From contig DASZEN010000023.1 of assembly GCA_035940775.1 (NCBI GenBank), positions 1 to 64,000 on the forward strand: a stretch of 64,000 nucleotides of DNA, given 5' to 3'. The number at the start of each line of letters is the position of its first letter. Positions within the stretch are counted from its first letter, which is position 1. The notes under the pieces are model-generated. The model was not told where the DNA came from and did no database searches. It saw nothing but the letters and a program-made list of their open reading frames with translations. This DNA comes from DASQYE01 sp035940775 (GTDB lineage: Bacteria; Acidobacteriota; Blastocatellia; Pyrinomonadales; Pyrinomonadaceae). Shown here one piece after another: positions 56,109 through 63,840 of this stretch. Both the position numbers and the translations under genes were made by a program.

Positions 56109-57350
56109 TTATCCGAACAGTTTCGGAAGACGCTGCCGCCAGCCCTTCGGCAGCAGTATCTCCATCGCATCGTCTACGGTCACGATTCCGAGGATGTCGC
56201 CCGCTTCGTCCAGGACGGGCAGCGCCAGCAGGTTATATTCTGCGATTTTCTGTGCCACCTCGCGCGCCGAGTCGTCCGGGTGCGCCGTCTGGAAATCCTC
56301 GCGCATCACCTCTTCGAGCGGCACTTCCGGGTCGGCCAGTATCAGGCTGCGCAGGGCTATGACCCCGAGCAGCTTCCAGGATTCTTCCCGCTCGACGACG
56401 TAGAGGTAATAGATCATGTTCGGCGTCTCGGCCATCTCGCGCAGCCGCGCCAGCGCCGCGCCGACCGTCAGGTCGCGCGGCAGCGTCACGAACTCCGTCG
56501 TCATCAACCCGCCCGCCGTGTCATCCTCGTAAGGCAGCAATTCGGCGACATCCGCCTGCTCCTCGCCTTCCATCAACCCCAGCAGCTCTTCGGCCTTCGC
56601 TTCGGGCAGATCGCCGAGCACGTCCGCCGCTTCGTCCGGCGACATCCATTCGAGAATGTCTGCGGCGCGCTCCTCGTCCATGTCGCCGATGATACGGGCC
56701 TGAGCCGAGGCGGGCATCTCTTCGAGCGTCTCGGCCGCCGTTTCGTCATCCAGCGATTCGACAATCTCGGAGCCGTGATGATAGGAGAGCGCTTCGGCGA
56801 GACGCGCGATCTCTACAGGATGCAGGCGCGCCAGTTTGTCGCTCGAAGATTTTAACTGGACGGTCGCGGCATCCGTCGCCAGATAGCCGACATCGGCCCA
56901 GTCTATGACTTCGACCGTGCGCCCCGTTCCGACGAAGCCAGCCGGGGCGAGCCGCCGCCACAAACCCTGCAAGCTCACGTCCGCGCCCGTCACGCGCCAC
57001 TCGTGCGCGGCCTCTATGATCTGCACGTCGTTGACTCTGACCACCCGCTTGCCGTCCACATCTATCAACTGCTTGTCGAGCACATCGCGCGCCAGCAGGA
57101 CTTCGCCCTTGCGCCGCACGAACGGGCGCAGGTCTAAAATGTCCGAGTTGAGACGGATGCCCTGCTCGGAGAAGCGAGTGATGCGCCAGCGCGGCACAAA
57201 AAAGTCGCGGCGGCGATAACGCGCCACAAAGCCGGTCACGGGCGGGTGATCCTCCTCGCCCAGAAGCACTATGACATCCTTGATCGTCGCCACACGCTCG
57301 CCTTCGAGGTCGCGTATGGGCCGACCCAGCACTTGCGATAGATACAACAT
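56109..57350 (-). CDS. Soluble PRC-barrel, MgtE N-domain and CBS-pair protein (Mg2+-sensor-like)
   Basis: 413 aa with no membrane segment. A PRC-barrel (LSQVLGRPIRDLEGERVATI), a second PRC-like half (LLARDVLDKQLIDVDGKRV), an MgtE N-terminal superhelix (about 185-280: AEALSYHHGSEIVESLDDET, DILEWMSPDEAADVLGDLPE) and two CBS domains (about 285-405, with GGLMTTEFVTLP and LLALPVLDEAGDILGIVT). In MgtE these N and CBS domains bind Mg2+ and gate the channel; here the channel is missing. The adjacent Nramp gene could be the transporter it senses for. The PRC domains suggest RNA or protein contacts instead. Function is inferred only. Confidence 0.85.
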   Translation of the reverse strand: MLYLSQVLGRPIRDLEGERVATIKDVIVLLGEEDHPPVTGFVARYRRRDFFVPRWRITRFSEQGIRLNSDILDLRPFVRRKGEVLLARDVLDKQLIDVDGKRVVRVNDVQIIEAAHEWRVTGADVSLQGLWRRLAPAGFVGTGRTVEVIDWADVGYLATDAATVQLKSSSDKLARLHPVEIARLAEALSYHHGSEIVESLDDETAAETLEEMPASAQARIIGDMDEERAADILEWMSPDEAADVLGDLPEAKAEELLGLMEGEEQADVAELLPYEDDTAGGLMTTEFVTLPRDLTVGAALARLREMAETPNMIYYLYVVEREESWKLLGVIALRSLILADPEVPLEEVMREDFQTAHPDDSAREVAQKIAEYNLLALPVLDEAGDILGIVTVDDAMEILLPKGWRQRLPKLFG

Positions 57351-57572
57351 GTTTTTGATTCGCGCCCTTCGGGTGAAACGGCGCGCCCGTCGACGGCGAT
57401 CATAACACGAGGCTCGCCGCAGAGGGCAGCCGCGCTCCGTCCGTAGAATATGAGCGATGATCTCGGCGGGGAAGATGAAGCGGAAAGGAAGCGCGCTTGC
57501 GTGCCGCCGGATTGAAGGGATGCTATTGGAGACTCCAGCCGCACGCGCGGGGTTGTTTAGTGGCGGCGGCGT

Positions 57573-57938
57573 TCAGAGTCTTAGCGTGAGGCCCTCCTGC
57601 TTGAGCACTTCAAAAATTCTCTCGACCAGATTTAAAGCGTCCGCCTCGGGGCTGATGCAGACGGAGATGTGGCCGTCCTCGTAGGGCGCGACGAACTGGT
57701 AGAAATTTCCGTAACGGACGAGCAGGAAGCGGCAGCCTCCGCAATCTATGCGGCCACGGCGCTCGGCCAGTGTGAGCAGCGTCGGGTTGACGAGAAGCTC
57801 TTCGTACTTGTCCGACTCGGAAGCGCTCGCGTCCACGACGCCGGGCTTGATGCGAGTGTATAGCTCGCCGTTACGGTAAATGGCGACGTACCGTATGCTC
57901 TCCGACACGAGAAAGATTTCGCCCATCAATTTACGCAT
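57573..57938 (-). CDS. Hypothetical protein, possibly roadblock/LC7-like fold
   Basis: 121 aa. No family is recognised with confidence. It alternates strands and helices: FLVSESIRYVAIYRNGELYT, then a Cys pair RIDCGGCRFLLVRYGNF, and a C-terminal amphipathic helix ALNLVERIFEVLKQEG. The arrangement recalls small roadblock/profilin-like domains used in signalling or as adaptors, but this is weak. It is soluble and has no signal peptide. It lies between the epoxide hydrolase and the MgtE-N gene on the same strand, 48 nt after the hydrolase. The codon use fits neighbouring genes. Confidence 0.7.
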   Translation of the reverse strand: MRKLMGEIFLVSESIRYVAIYRNGELYTRIKPGVVDASASESDKYEELLVNPTLLTLAERRGRIDCGGCRFLLVRYGNFYQFVAPYEDGHISVCISPEADALNLVERIFEVLKQEGLTLRL

Positions 57939-57986
57939 ACCATTTTCAAGTTCATTTCCGCGAGGCGGCCAATCCCTGCCGGGGCT

Positions 57987-59132
57987 TCAGCGCAGCGGCC
58001 GGAAAAAAGCGCGTATGTCCTGGGCCAGCAGCTCGGGTTCCTCCATCGCGGCGAAGTGACCGCCGCGCGGCATCATCGTCCAGCGCTCGACGTTATAGGA
58101 GCGCTCGGCCCACTCGCGCGGCGGCCGGTCTATGTCCTTTGGAAAGATCGCGAGCGCCGTCGGGACTGTGACACGCTCGCCCTCCGCGAAAGGCGTCGGA
58201 TTGTGCCTCGATTCATAGTAGAGGCGGATTGAGGAGTTGATCGTCTCCGTGGCCCAGTAGATAGTCAGGTTTGTCAGCAGCTCGTCCTTTGTGAAGCGAC
58301 GTTCGATGTCGCCGTCGCAGTCGCTCCACGCGCGAAACTTTTCGACGATCCAGGCGGCCAGTCCCGCCGGGGAATCGTTCAATCCGTAGGCGAGCGTTTG
58401 CGGTCGGGTCGCCTGTAGATCGTCGTACGCTCCCTCGTCGCGCTGCCATCGCGCCTCTTCCGCGACATAGGCTCGTTCGGCCTCAGACAACTCGCGCGCC
58501 CCCGCGCCAAGATAGGGCCACGCCGGGTCCGTGAGATGGATTCCGATCAACTGTTCGGGGAAGAGCAGTCCGAGCTGAGTGGTCACGCCCGTTCCGACAT
58601 CGCCCGCCTGCGCGCCGTAGCGACTGTAGCCGAGCCCTTCTGTCATGAGCCTTGACCAGATGCCTGCGATGCGTCTTTTGGTCATCCCGCGCTCCCTGGG
58701 CCGATCCGAAAAGCCGTAACCCGGCAGTGAAGGGACGACCACATCGAAGGCGTCGATCGGGTCTGCGCCGTAGCTGCCGGGGTCTGCGAGCAGCCGCGTG
58801 AGCTTGTGCATTTGATAAAAGGTGCTGGGCCAACCGTGCGTGATAATGAGCGGGAGCGGAGCCGGGCCACGGCCCCGTTCGTGCATGAAATGAATGCCGT
58901 AATCGTCGATCTCGGCGCGAAAGTGCGTGAAGAGGTTGAGCGCCTTCTCCTGCGCGCGCCAGTCGAAGCCCGTCCGCCAGTATTCTACAAGCTCTTTCAG
59001 ATAAGAAGGGTTCGTGCCGTAGTCCCAGCCCGAATCCATAATCTCGTCGGGCCAGCGCGTGCGCGCCAGTCGCTCTCGCAAATCGGCGAGCGTGGCGGAC
59101 GAGACCTCGATCCTGTAGGGTTGTACGTCCAT
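57987..59132 (-). CDS. Epoxide hydrolase, EHN-type alpha/beta hydrolase
   Basis: 381 aa. It starts with the epoxide hydrolase N-terminal domain (PYRIEVSSATLADLRERLAR, FDWRAQEKALNLF), followed by the alpha/beta hydrolase core: oxyanion-hole LIITHGWPSTFYQ, the strand VVVPSLPGYGFSDRP, the nucleophile elbow with Asp in AQAGDVGTG, and the catalytic His in PRGGHFAAMEEP. The catalytic Tyr side is plausible in the cap (TINSSIRLYYESRHNP). It opens epoxides to diols in the cytoplasm; physiological substrate is unknown. A strong promoter at 59481-59509 reads toward it through the small gene at 59182. Confidence 0.93.
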   Translation of the reverse strand: MDVQPYRIEVSSATLADLRERLARTRWPDEIMDSGWDYGTNPSYLKELVEYWRTGFDWRAQEKALNLFTHFRAEIDDYGIHFMHERGRGPAPLPLIITHGWPSTFYQMHKLTRLLADPGSYGADPIDAFDVVVPSLPGYGFSDRPRERGMTKRRIAGIWSRLMTEGLGYSRYGAQAGDVGTGVTTQLGLLFPEQLIGIHLTDPAWPYLGAGARELSEAERAYVAEEARWQRDEGAYDDLQATRPQTLAYGLNDSPAGLAAWIVEKFRAWSDCDGDIERRFTKDELLTNLTIYWATETINSSIRLYYESRHNPTPFAEGERVTVPTALAIFPKDIDRPPREWAERSYNVERWTMMPRGGHFAAMEEPELLAQDIRAFFRPLR

Positions 59133-59181
59133 TCGGGATGCCTCCTATCTTGAGTCCGAAAGGTTTAGCCGGACGGCCTGC

Positions 59182-59385
59182 TCATCGCGCACCCGCATAC
59201 CGGGCCCGGCGTTTCCGGCGACCGTTCAGATACGAGAGCGTGCGGGCGAGCGGAGCCAGCACACTTTTCATGCCGGAAGCAGTAGTAGTAGTAGTAGAAG
59301 GGAGTAAACCCGCTCCTTCAGGATGTGCATCTCGGACGAGACTCTTTCTCAATCGCTCGATGCTCCAACGCTCGATCTCGTTCAT
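59182..59385 (-). CDS. Small hypothetical protein with Thr repeat
   Basis: 67 aa. It begins MNEIERWSIERLRKSLVRDA, has a run of five Thr encoded by an (ACT)n microsatellite near 59280-59296, and ends in a basic tail (NGRRKRRARYAGAR). GTGAGG lies about 8 nt before its ATG, and a near-consensus promoter is 95 nt upstream. The epoxide hydrolase gene follows after 49 nt. No family is recognised. It could be a real short gene in the hydrolase operon or only a leader region. Confidence 0.35.
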   Translation of the reverse strand: MNEIERWSIERLRKSLVRDAHPEGAGLLPSTTTTTASGMKSVLAPLARTLSYLNGRRKRRARYAGAR

Positions 59386-59480
59386 CTCTGCCTCACAATC
59401 TCAACTGATATTCAGGCTCTCTTTACGGCTCGTCTTTGACCACAGGGCTCGTAACCTGCTAAATTGATTTTGCTGGTTGG

Positions 59481-59509
59481 AATATAACGCGCCTGCTGTA
59501 ACCTGTCAA
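59481..59509 (-). promoter_or_regulatory. Promoter reading toward the epoxide hydrolase operon
   Basis: Minus strand TTGACA (59509-59504), 17-nt spacer, TATATT (59486-59481); predicted start near 59475. It lies in the divergent spacer with the CGNR regulator gene (start 59548), which could act on it. Confidence 0.7.
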
Positions 59510-59547
59510 GCGAGTTTTGGCGGTTAGGCGCGATTGGAGGGATGCGG

Positions 59548-60183
59548 ATGATCGTTGAGAGGGGAATGCGCGAGGCGACCACGGAGCTGATCGGCGGGCG
59601 ATTGTGCCTGGATTTCGCCAACACCATTCATTGCTATCACGCGGACGAAACGCAGGATGATCTGAAGAGTTACTCAGACCTTCTAAAGTGGAGCCTTGAG
59701 GCGGGCGTCATCACTGATCGCGAGGCGCGGCGGCTGGCGCGCGAAGCGGCGAAGTATCCGGCTAAGGCCGATGCCGCGTTCGAGCGTGCAAAGGCGCTGC
59801 GAAACGCGATCTATGGCGTATTCACGGCGGTCGCTAACCACCGGAGGCCGGAGCGGAAAGACCTCGCTCTATTGAACGCGGTGCTGGCCGAGGCGATGAC
59901 GCGCGCACGCATCAAGGCCACCGAAGACGGTTTCGATTGGGATTGGGCGGACGACGAGGGCGCGCTCGATCAGATGCTCTGGCCGATAGCGCGTTCGGCG
60001 GCAGACCTTCTGACCTCGGACGAGTTGAGCCGGGCGCGCGAGTGCGGAGGCGATAATTGTACCTGGCTGTTCATGGATACGAGCAAGAATCAGAGTCGTC
60101 GCTGGTGTGATATGAAGGGCTGCGGCAATCGCGCCAAGTCTCGTCGCCATTATGAGCGCAGGCGCTCAGCAGATGCGCCTTGA
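59548..60183 (+). CDS. CGNR zinc-finger (ABATE-domain) regulator
   Basis: 211 aa from ATG 59548, which is 7 nt after GGAGG; the ATG at 59542 is too close to it. N-terminal ABATE domain (LIGGRLCLDFANTIHCYHAD, LLKWSLEAGVIT) and a C-terminal CGNR zinc finger (ARECGGDNCTWLFMDTSKNQ, SRRWCDMKGCGNRAK, ending RRHYERR). The four Cys of the finger are present. Family members are presumed stress- or antibiotic-linked DNA-binding regulators. Divergent to the epoxide hydrolase operon, whose promoter lies in the shared spacer. Confidence 0.93.
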   Translation: MIVERGMREATTELIGGRLCLDFANTIHCYHADETQDDLKSYSDLLKWSLEAGVITDREARRLAREAAKYPAKADAAFERAKALRNAIYGVFTAVANHRRPERKDLALLNAVLAEAMTRARIKATEDGFDWDWADDEGALDQMLWPIARSAADLLTSDELSRARECGGDNCTWLFMDTSKNQSRRWCDMKGCGNRAKSRRHYERRRSADAP

Positions 60184-60237
60184 GCTTGACGGGTGGGCCT
60201 TGAGCTTAAGAGATGTGACGGACGCGCGGCGCGCAGG

Positions 60238-60768
60238 CTACACGGCACGGTCTACTGTTTTCGCTTTGGCGTCGCGCTTGAAGGCGCGCAGCGCTTCCGT
60301 CAGTTGACGCATTTCACTTTCGGGGAAAGGCCGTCGCCAGTTCCTATCGAACTCGTCGGTCGTGATGTGCCTGTGCAGGTCTCGGAGCGCGCGCCAGAAG
60401 GCGAGGCAAAGCTCCAGTTTTGAGACGCGTAGAGAAAACAGCGTCCGAGCGGCGCGCGCCAGCCTGTGATGATCCGGGTAATGTATGACCTTGAAGGAGA
60501 CGCTATCGAGAGCCGCGCCGCTCGCGCTCAGCTCGAAGTCAATCTCGTCGGGCTCGCAGTTCCAGCTCACGAGGACGTTTTTGCCGCCGTCGCCGAGCAG
60601 AGCCGTGAGACCTTCTATGAGTTCGCGCAGCGAATCATAAGGCGCGTAGGCGACCGCCGTGATGAAGCTTTCGGCTCCGGCCTCCAGGCTCAAGGACATA
60701 AAACCGCTTTGCGGGCTGTTGAAGCTGACTCGGAATGATTTGTTCACGGCGTCGTCCGGTGGGTTCAA
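60238..60768 (-). CDS. Hypothetical protein coupled to the S41 protease gene
   Basis: 176 aa from a TTG at 60768 that overlaps the protease stop (TTGA); a GTG at 60747 is the alternative. Not recognised. It looks soluble: an N-terminal beta-rich half (SLSLEAGAESFITAVAYAPY, CEPDEIDFELSASG) and a C-terminal helical half (LFSLRVSKLELCLAFWRALR, RPFPESEMRQLTEALRAFKR). No signal peptide or membrane segment. Overlap with the upstream gene implies translational coupling and perhaps a related role, but the protease is exported and this protein is not. Confidence 0.7.
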   Translation of the reverse strand: MNPPDDAVNKSFRVSFNSPQSGFMSLSLEAGAESFITAVAYAPYDSLRELIEGLTALLGDGGKNVLVSWNCEPDEIDFELSASGAALDSVSFKVIHYPDHHRLARAARTLFSLRVSKLELCLAFWRALRDLHRHITTDEFDRNWRRPFPESEMRQLTEALRAFKRDAKAKTVDRAV

Positions 60769-62159
60769 TCCTGGGTCTCGTTTCTGAGGCGTTCGATGGC
60801 GCGCTCCATGGCGCGGTCACGGCGCGCGCGCAAGTCCGTCAGGTTGAGCGTGATCCTCTCGTCGGGAACAATGCCCGCTCCTTCCAGGCGGCGACCTCCG
60901 GCGGTGCGATAATCCATCTCGCTGATGTCGAGCGCGCCGCCGTCGGGCAGCGTATGGCGGCGGCGTATGGCGAGCACGCAGCCGCAGGTGGGCCCGCCGA
61001 TAACGGTCGCGCGATTGCGTTCCTTGACGGTGGCGACGAATATCTCGGCGGCGCTGGAGGTTTTCTCGCTGGTGAGGATGACTACGGGGACGCGAAGCAG
61101 GGCGACCGCTTCGGCGGCGAAGAGCATGGCCGAGCGCGTTTGCGGCTCGAAGGCCGTGCGCCCCGTGCGATCCATAAAGCGGCCCAGGCTGCTCCCCTTC
61201 GGAAGAAAAGCGGAAGCGATTTCGGTCATCGCCTCGGCCTCGCCGCCGCCGTTATTGCGCAGATCGACGACGAGGCCGCGCACGTCGCGCAGTTTTCCTC
61301 TGAGCGCGCGCATGAAATCGACGGCCACCGTCTGTGTGAAAGCATCGAACTCGACGACGCCTATCTGGCCGCGCCCGCGCCGCACTCTCAAGAGCGCCGT
61401 GCGATCACGCCACTCGCGGCGCAGGGAAGTGAACCGCTCGCGGTTATCGTCGCCACGCCAGCCGACGTAAACCTTCGTATCACGCTCGCCCTCGAAAAGA
61501 GTCGCCATTGCTCGCAGGCGCGCCGCCGCGACGGTCGAAGAGCCCGCCTGTTCTTCCAGACGCCGCGCGAAGAGGGCGAGCGCCGGTTCGCCATCGACGC
61601 TCGTGATAACGTCGCCCGCGCGCATCCCGGCGCTTTCGGCTTCCGACCCTTCCTCGACCGAGACGATGACGGGCGCGCCGTTGACTTCGCGCACTGAGAG
61701 TCCGACCGAGATGGTATGCGGGTGCTGCCAGTCGAACTTTTCGTCCGGCGCATAGACGCGCGTGTGGGCGTCGCGCAGCAGCCCGACCATGCGGCGCAGC
61801 ACGCCGTAGAACTCGGCACGGGTTCGCGCCCTGGCCGCCAGCGGGCGAAACTCTTCGCGCCGCGCCTGCCAGTCTATGCCGTGAAAAGAGGGATCATAAT
61901 AACGATTGCGGATGGTCTCCCAAACATCGTCGAAGACCGCGAGGCGACCCTCGCGCGTCTCGGTCAAGGCGGGACGGGAATCCGTCGGGCCCACTCCCGA
62001 AGCGAGCGCGAATGCAGACGCGCCGATAAATGAGAGCGCGCACGGCAGCAGCAGTAGCAGCATAGCGAAAGACGCGGCCGAGCGCCGGGCGCAGGTGACC
62101 GAACGCCGAGCGCCGCTCGCCTGACCCTCTCCTCCGCTTTTTCTCTTTGAGAGCTTCAT
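60765..62159 (-). CDS. Exported S41-family (C-terminal processing-type) peptidase
   Basis: 464 aa. N-terminal signal/anchor (ASFAMLLLLLPCALSFIGAS), a helical domain (VWETIRNRYYDPSFHGIDW), a PDZ domain (SAGMRAGDVITSVDGEPAL) and an S41 protease core (GLVVDLRNNGGG, then ILTSEKTSSAAEIF with the catalytic Ser in SSAAE). The PAFS..'TCGCVLAIRRRHTLPDGG' segment follows. The catalytic Lys position was not verified. Family members cleave peptides near hydrophobic C termini in the periplasm. Its start overlaps the TonB-domain gene stop (ATGA), forming a coupled pair. Confidence 0.9.
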   Translation of the reverse strand: MKLSKRKSGGEGQASGARRSVTCARRSAASFAMLLLLLPCALSFIGASAFALASGVGPTDSRPALTETREGRLAVFDDVWETIRNRYYDPSFHGIDWQARREEFRPLAARARTRAEFYGVLRRMVGLLRDAHTRVYAPDEKFDWQHPHTISVGLSVREVNGAPVIVSVEEGSEAESAGMRAGDVITSVDGEPALALFARRLEEQAGSSTVAAARLRAMATLFEGERDTKVYVGWRGDDNRERFTSLRREWRDRTALLRVRRGRGQIGVVEFDAFTQTVAVDFMRALRGKLRDVRGLVVDLRNNGGGEAEAMTEIASAFLPKGSSLGRFMDRTGRTAFEPQTRSAMLFAAEAVALLRVPVVILTSEKTSSAAEIFVATVKERNRATVIGGPTCGCVLAIRRRHTLPDGGALDISEMDYRTAGGRRLEGAGIVPDERITLNLTDLRARRDRAMERAIERLRNETQD

Positions 62160-63055
62160 TGCTTTGGCGGCTTACGAAAATTATAGCGAAGAAGAACGCG
62201 CATCGGCACGGGCACGCCGCCTCGCATCGCCGGGCGAAAATGCAAGCGCCGGACGGTCTCCGTAGTCGCTTCATCGAGACCGAAACCCGCCCAGCGCACC
62301 ACGTCAACGCGCCCGACTTCGCCATCCGCGCCGATCTCCGCCTGCACGTCCACGGTCGCCTCGGCTTCGATTCGCGCCGCCGTGTCCGGATATGGCGGAC
62401 GCAGGCGCCTGTAGGGTTGCGGGAGGCGTAAGCCCCGTGCTTCGGCCTCTTCGTCCGAGGGCGCGTCTTCTATGACGGGCGTGCCATGTGATTGTGCAAG
62501 CGCGCGCGCATAACGCTCATCCTCCTGCGCCCGTATCATCGCCAGACCGTAACGATAGCGTCTCTCGCTGCTCTCCAACTGCGCGAAGAGAAGTTTTTCG
62601 GCCTCGACGGGGTTTTCCGCCTCAAAGCTCGGACGCTCCCACATGACGAGACGGCCCGTGCGGGCGCTGACTATAAAGACGGCGACGTAGGCTTCATAAT
62701 AGACCGGGTCGGTCGAGGGAAAACGGCGAAGCGTCTGAGCATCGCCCGTGATAAAGAAGTCGCAATCAATCGCCGCCCCGAGATCGCGCGCCTCTTCGAG
62801 AGTCATGTTGAGCGAGCCCGCGTAGCCTGCGCCGCGCGCCGCCGCGCGCCCCTGTTCGCGATCCAGTAGCAGGAGTCGATCATCCGAAGAGAGCGACGAC
62901 GCGAGAGCGGCTGCCGTGCGCTCGCCCGCCTCCGTCGCGCCGAAATCCAGGACGGCGACGCGCGCACGCGCCGTCTCTCGGGCGCTTAACGTCAGCGCAC
63001 ACGTCAACAACCAGAGGAGAAGAAAGAGGCCGCGAACTTTGACACGTTTGGACAC
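62156..63055 (-). CDS. Exported protein with C-terminal TonB-type domain
   Basis: 299 aa from a GTG at 63055, chosen because it opens a normal signal peptide (SKRVKVRGLFLLLWLLTCAL); a TTG at 63103 extends it. After a strand-helix region resembling periplasmic FlgT/CsgG-like or TolB-N-type folds (ARVAVLDFGATEAGERTAAA, CDFFITGDAQTL) comes a TonB C-terminal-like domain (about 215-300: LRPPYPDTAARIEAEATVDV, GEVGRVDVVRWAGFGLDEA, LHFRPAMRGGVPVP). There is no Pro-rich energy-transducing region, so it is probably a structural periplasmic TonB-domain protein. A strong promoter lies upstream, and the S41 gene is coupled. Confidence 0.82.
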   Translation of the reverse strand: MSKRVKVRGLFLLLWLLTCALTLSARETARARVAVLDFGATEAGERTAAALASSLSSDDRLLLLDREQGRAAARGAGYAGSLNMTLEEARDLGAAIDCDFFITGDAQTLRRFPSTDPVYYEAYVAVFIVSARTGRLVMWERPSFEAENPVEAEKLLFAQLESSERRYRYGLAMIRAQEDERYARALAQSHGTPVIEDAPSDEEAEARGLRLPQPYRRLRPPYPDTAARIEAEATVDVQAEIGADGEVGRVDVVRWAGFGLDEATTETVRRLHFRPAMRGGVPVPMRVLLRYNFRKPPKQ

Positions 63056-63139
63056 GTCAATATTTTGATTTGAAAATACAGGGAAACGGAGACCGAAGAG
63101 CAAAGCGCACTTCTCAAACTAAAGCCTGCTGAATCCGAT

Positions 63140-63168
63140 TCTATACTATCGGGCGCTGATTCTGACAA
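63140..63168 (-). promoter_or_regulatory. Promoter of the TonB-domain/S41 operon
   Basis: Minus strand TTGTCA (63168-63163), 17-nt spacer, TATAGA (63145-63140); predicted start near 63133. It lies directly after the selenoprotein stop codon (63187). Confidence 0.65.
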
Positions 63169-63186
63169 CGATCCGAGAGAAAGGGG

Positions 63187-63747
63187 TCAGCGCCCGGCCC
63201 CGCTTCCGCGACGTTTCCAGAGCTTCTGTGACTGGACGCGAAGGGCGCGGTTGAATTTGCTGGATGCGTTCTCCCAGGCGATGATGGCCGTCAACTCGAC
63301 CAGCGCATCGTCCGTGTAGATGCGGCGCAGACTCTGGAAAAGCTCATCCGTCACCTCGCGGCCCGTGATCGTCATCGCGTCCGCATAGCTAAGCGCCAGG
63401 CGCTCCGCTTCGCTGTAAAGCTCGTGCGTCGCATACTCCGGCAGGGCTTCTATCTTCTCGTCCGTTAGTCCAAGCTCGCTGCCCACGGCAGCATTGATGT
63501 CCTGTCAAAATTCGCAGCCGTTGAGGGACGCGACCCTCCTGTTGATGAGCGCCTGAAGTTTGCCGTCGATCAGCCCGGAGGCATCGAGGCCCGCCCACAT
63601 GCCGCGCACGCCGCGAAAGATAGAGGGACGCCGCGCGTAGATCAGATGATTGAGCAGGGGCGCGCCCCACTTCTTCGTCTGCGCCTCGAAGACACGCCTC
63701 GTATAGTCGTCAATCTCGCCGCCGCTTACGTCGTCTATGCGCGCCAT
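63187..63747 (-). CDS. CMD/AhpD-family selenoprotein candidate with in-frame UGA
   Basis: 186 residues read through one in-frame TGA (63507-63505). ATG 63747 is used (GAGG about 7 nt upstream; a GTG at 63759 is possible). The protein matches the carboxymuconolactone-decarboxylase/AhpD-like family throughout: LLNHLIYARRPSIFRGVRGM, LQALINRRVASLNGCEF, then after the UGA QDINAAVGSELGLTDEKIEA, LSEAER-like YSEAERLALSYADAM and VELTAIIAWENASSKFNRAL. The UGA is exactly the second position of the redox motif (C78-E-F-U81) where homologues have Cys. Twelve nt later a hairpin GCTGCC-GTG-GGCAGC (63492-63478) gives a bacterial SECIS-like element with GU in its loop. A nonsense mutation is the alternative. 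Confidence 0.8.
63478..63507 (-). promoter_or_regulatory. Putative bacterial SECIS element with UGA codon
   Basis: UGA at 63507-63505, 12-nt linker, stem GCUGCC (63492-63487) and GGCAGC (63483-63478) enclosing GUG. The apical G is 19 nt after the UGA, within the range described for SelB-recognised bSECIS elements. A 5-bp stem with a CGUGG loop is an equivalent folding. Confidence 0.65.
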
Positions 63748-63840
63748 GCTTAACCTCACTCGTGAAAAGAAGATAGCCTTTGATTCACATCTCGCTCCAG
63801 TTTGCTCTTGCGCCTCCGCCGCCGCCCCGTCGTTCGGCCT

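Noticed and set aside
57351..57572. Mg2+ riboswitch (M-box or ykoK type) before the MgtE-N gene
   Set aside because: I looked on the minus strand for the conserved riboswitch cores and found none.
63187..63759. Two separate genes or a simple pseudogene at the CMD locus
   Set aside because: Both halves are in one frame, the only interruption is a TGA at a redox Cys position with a SECIS-like hairpin behind it, and the rest of the protein is undamaged.
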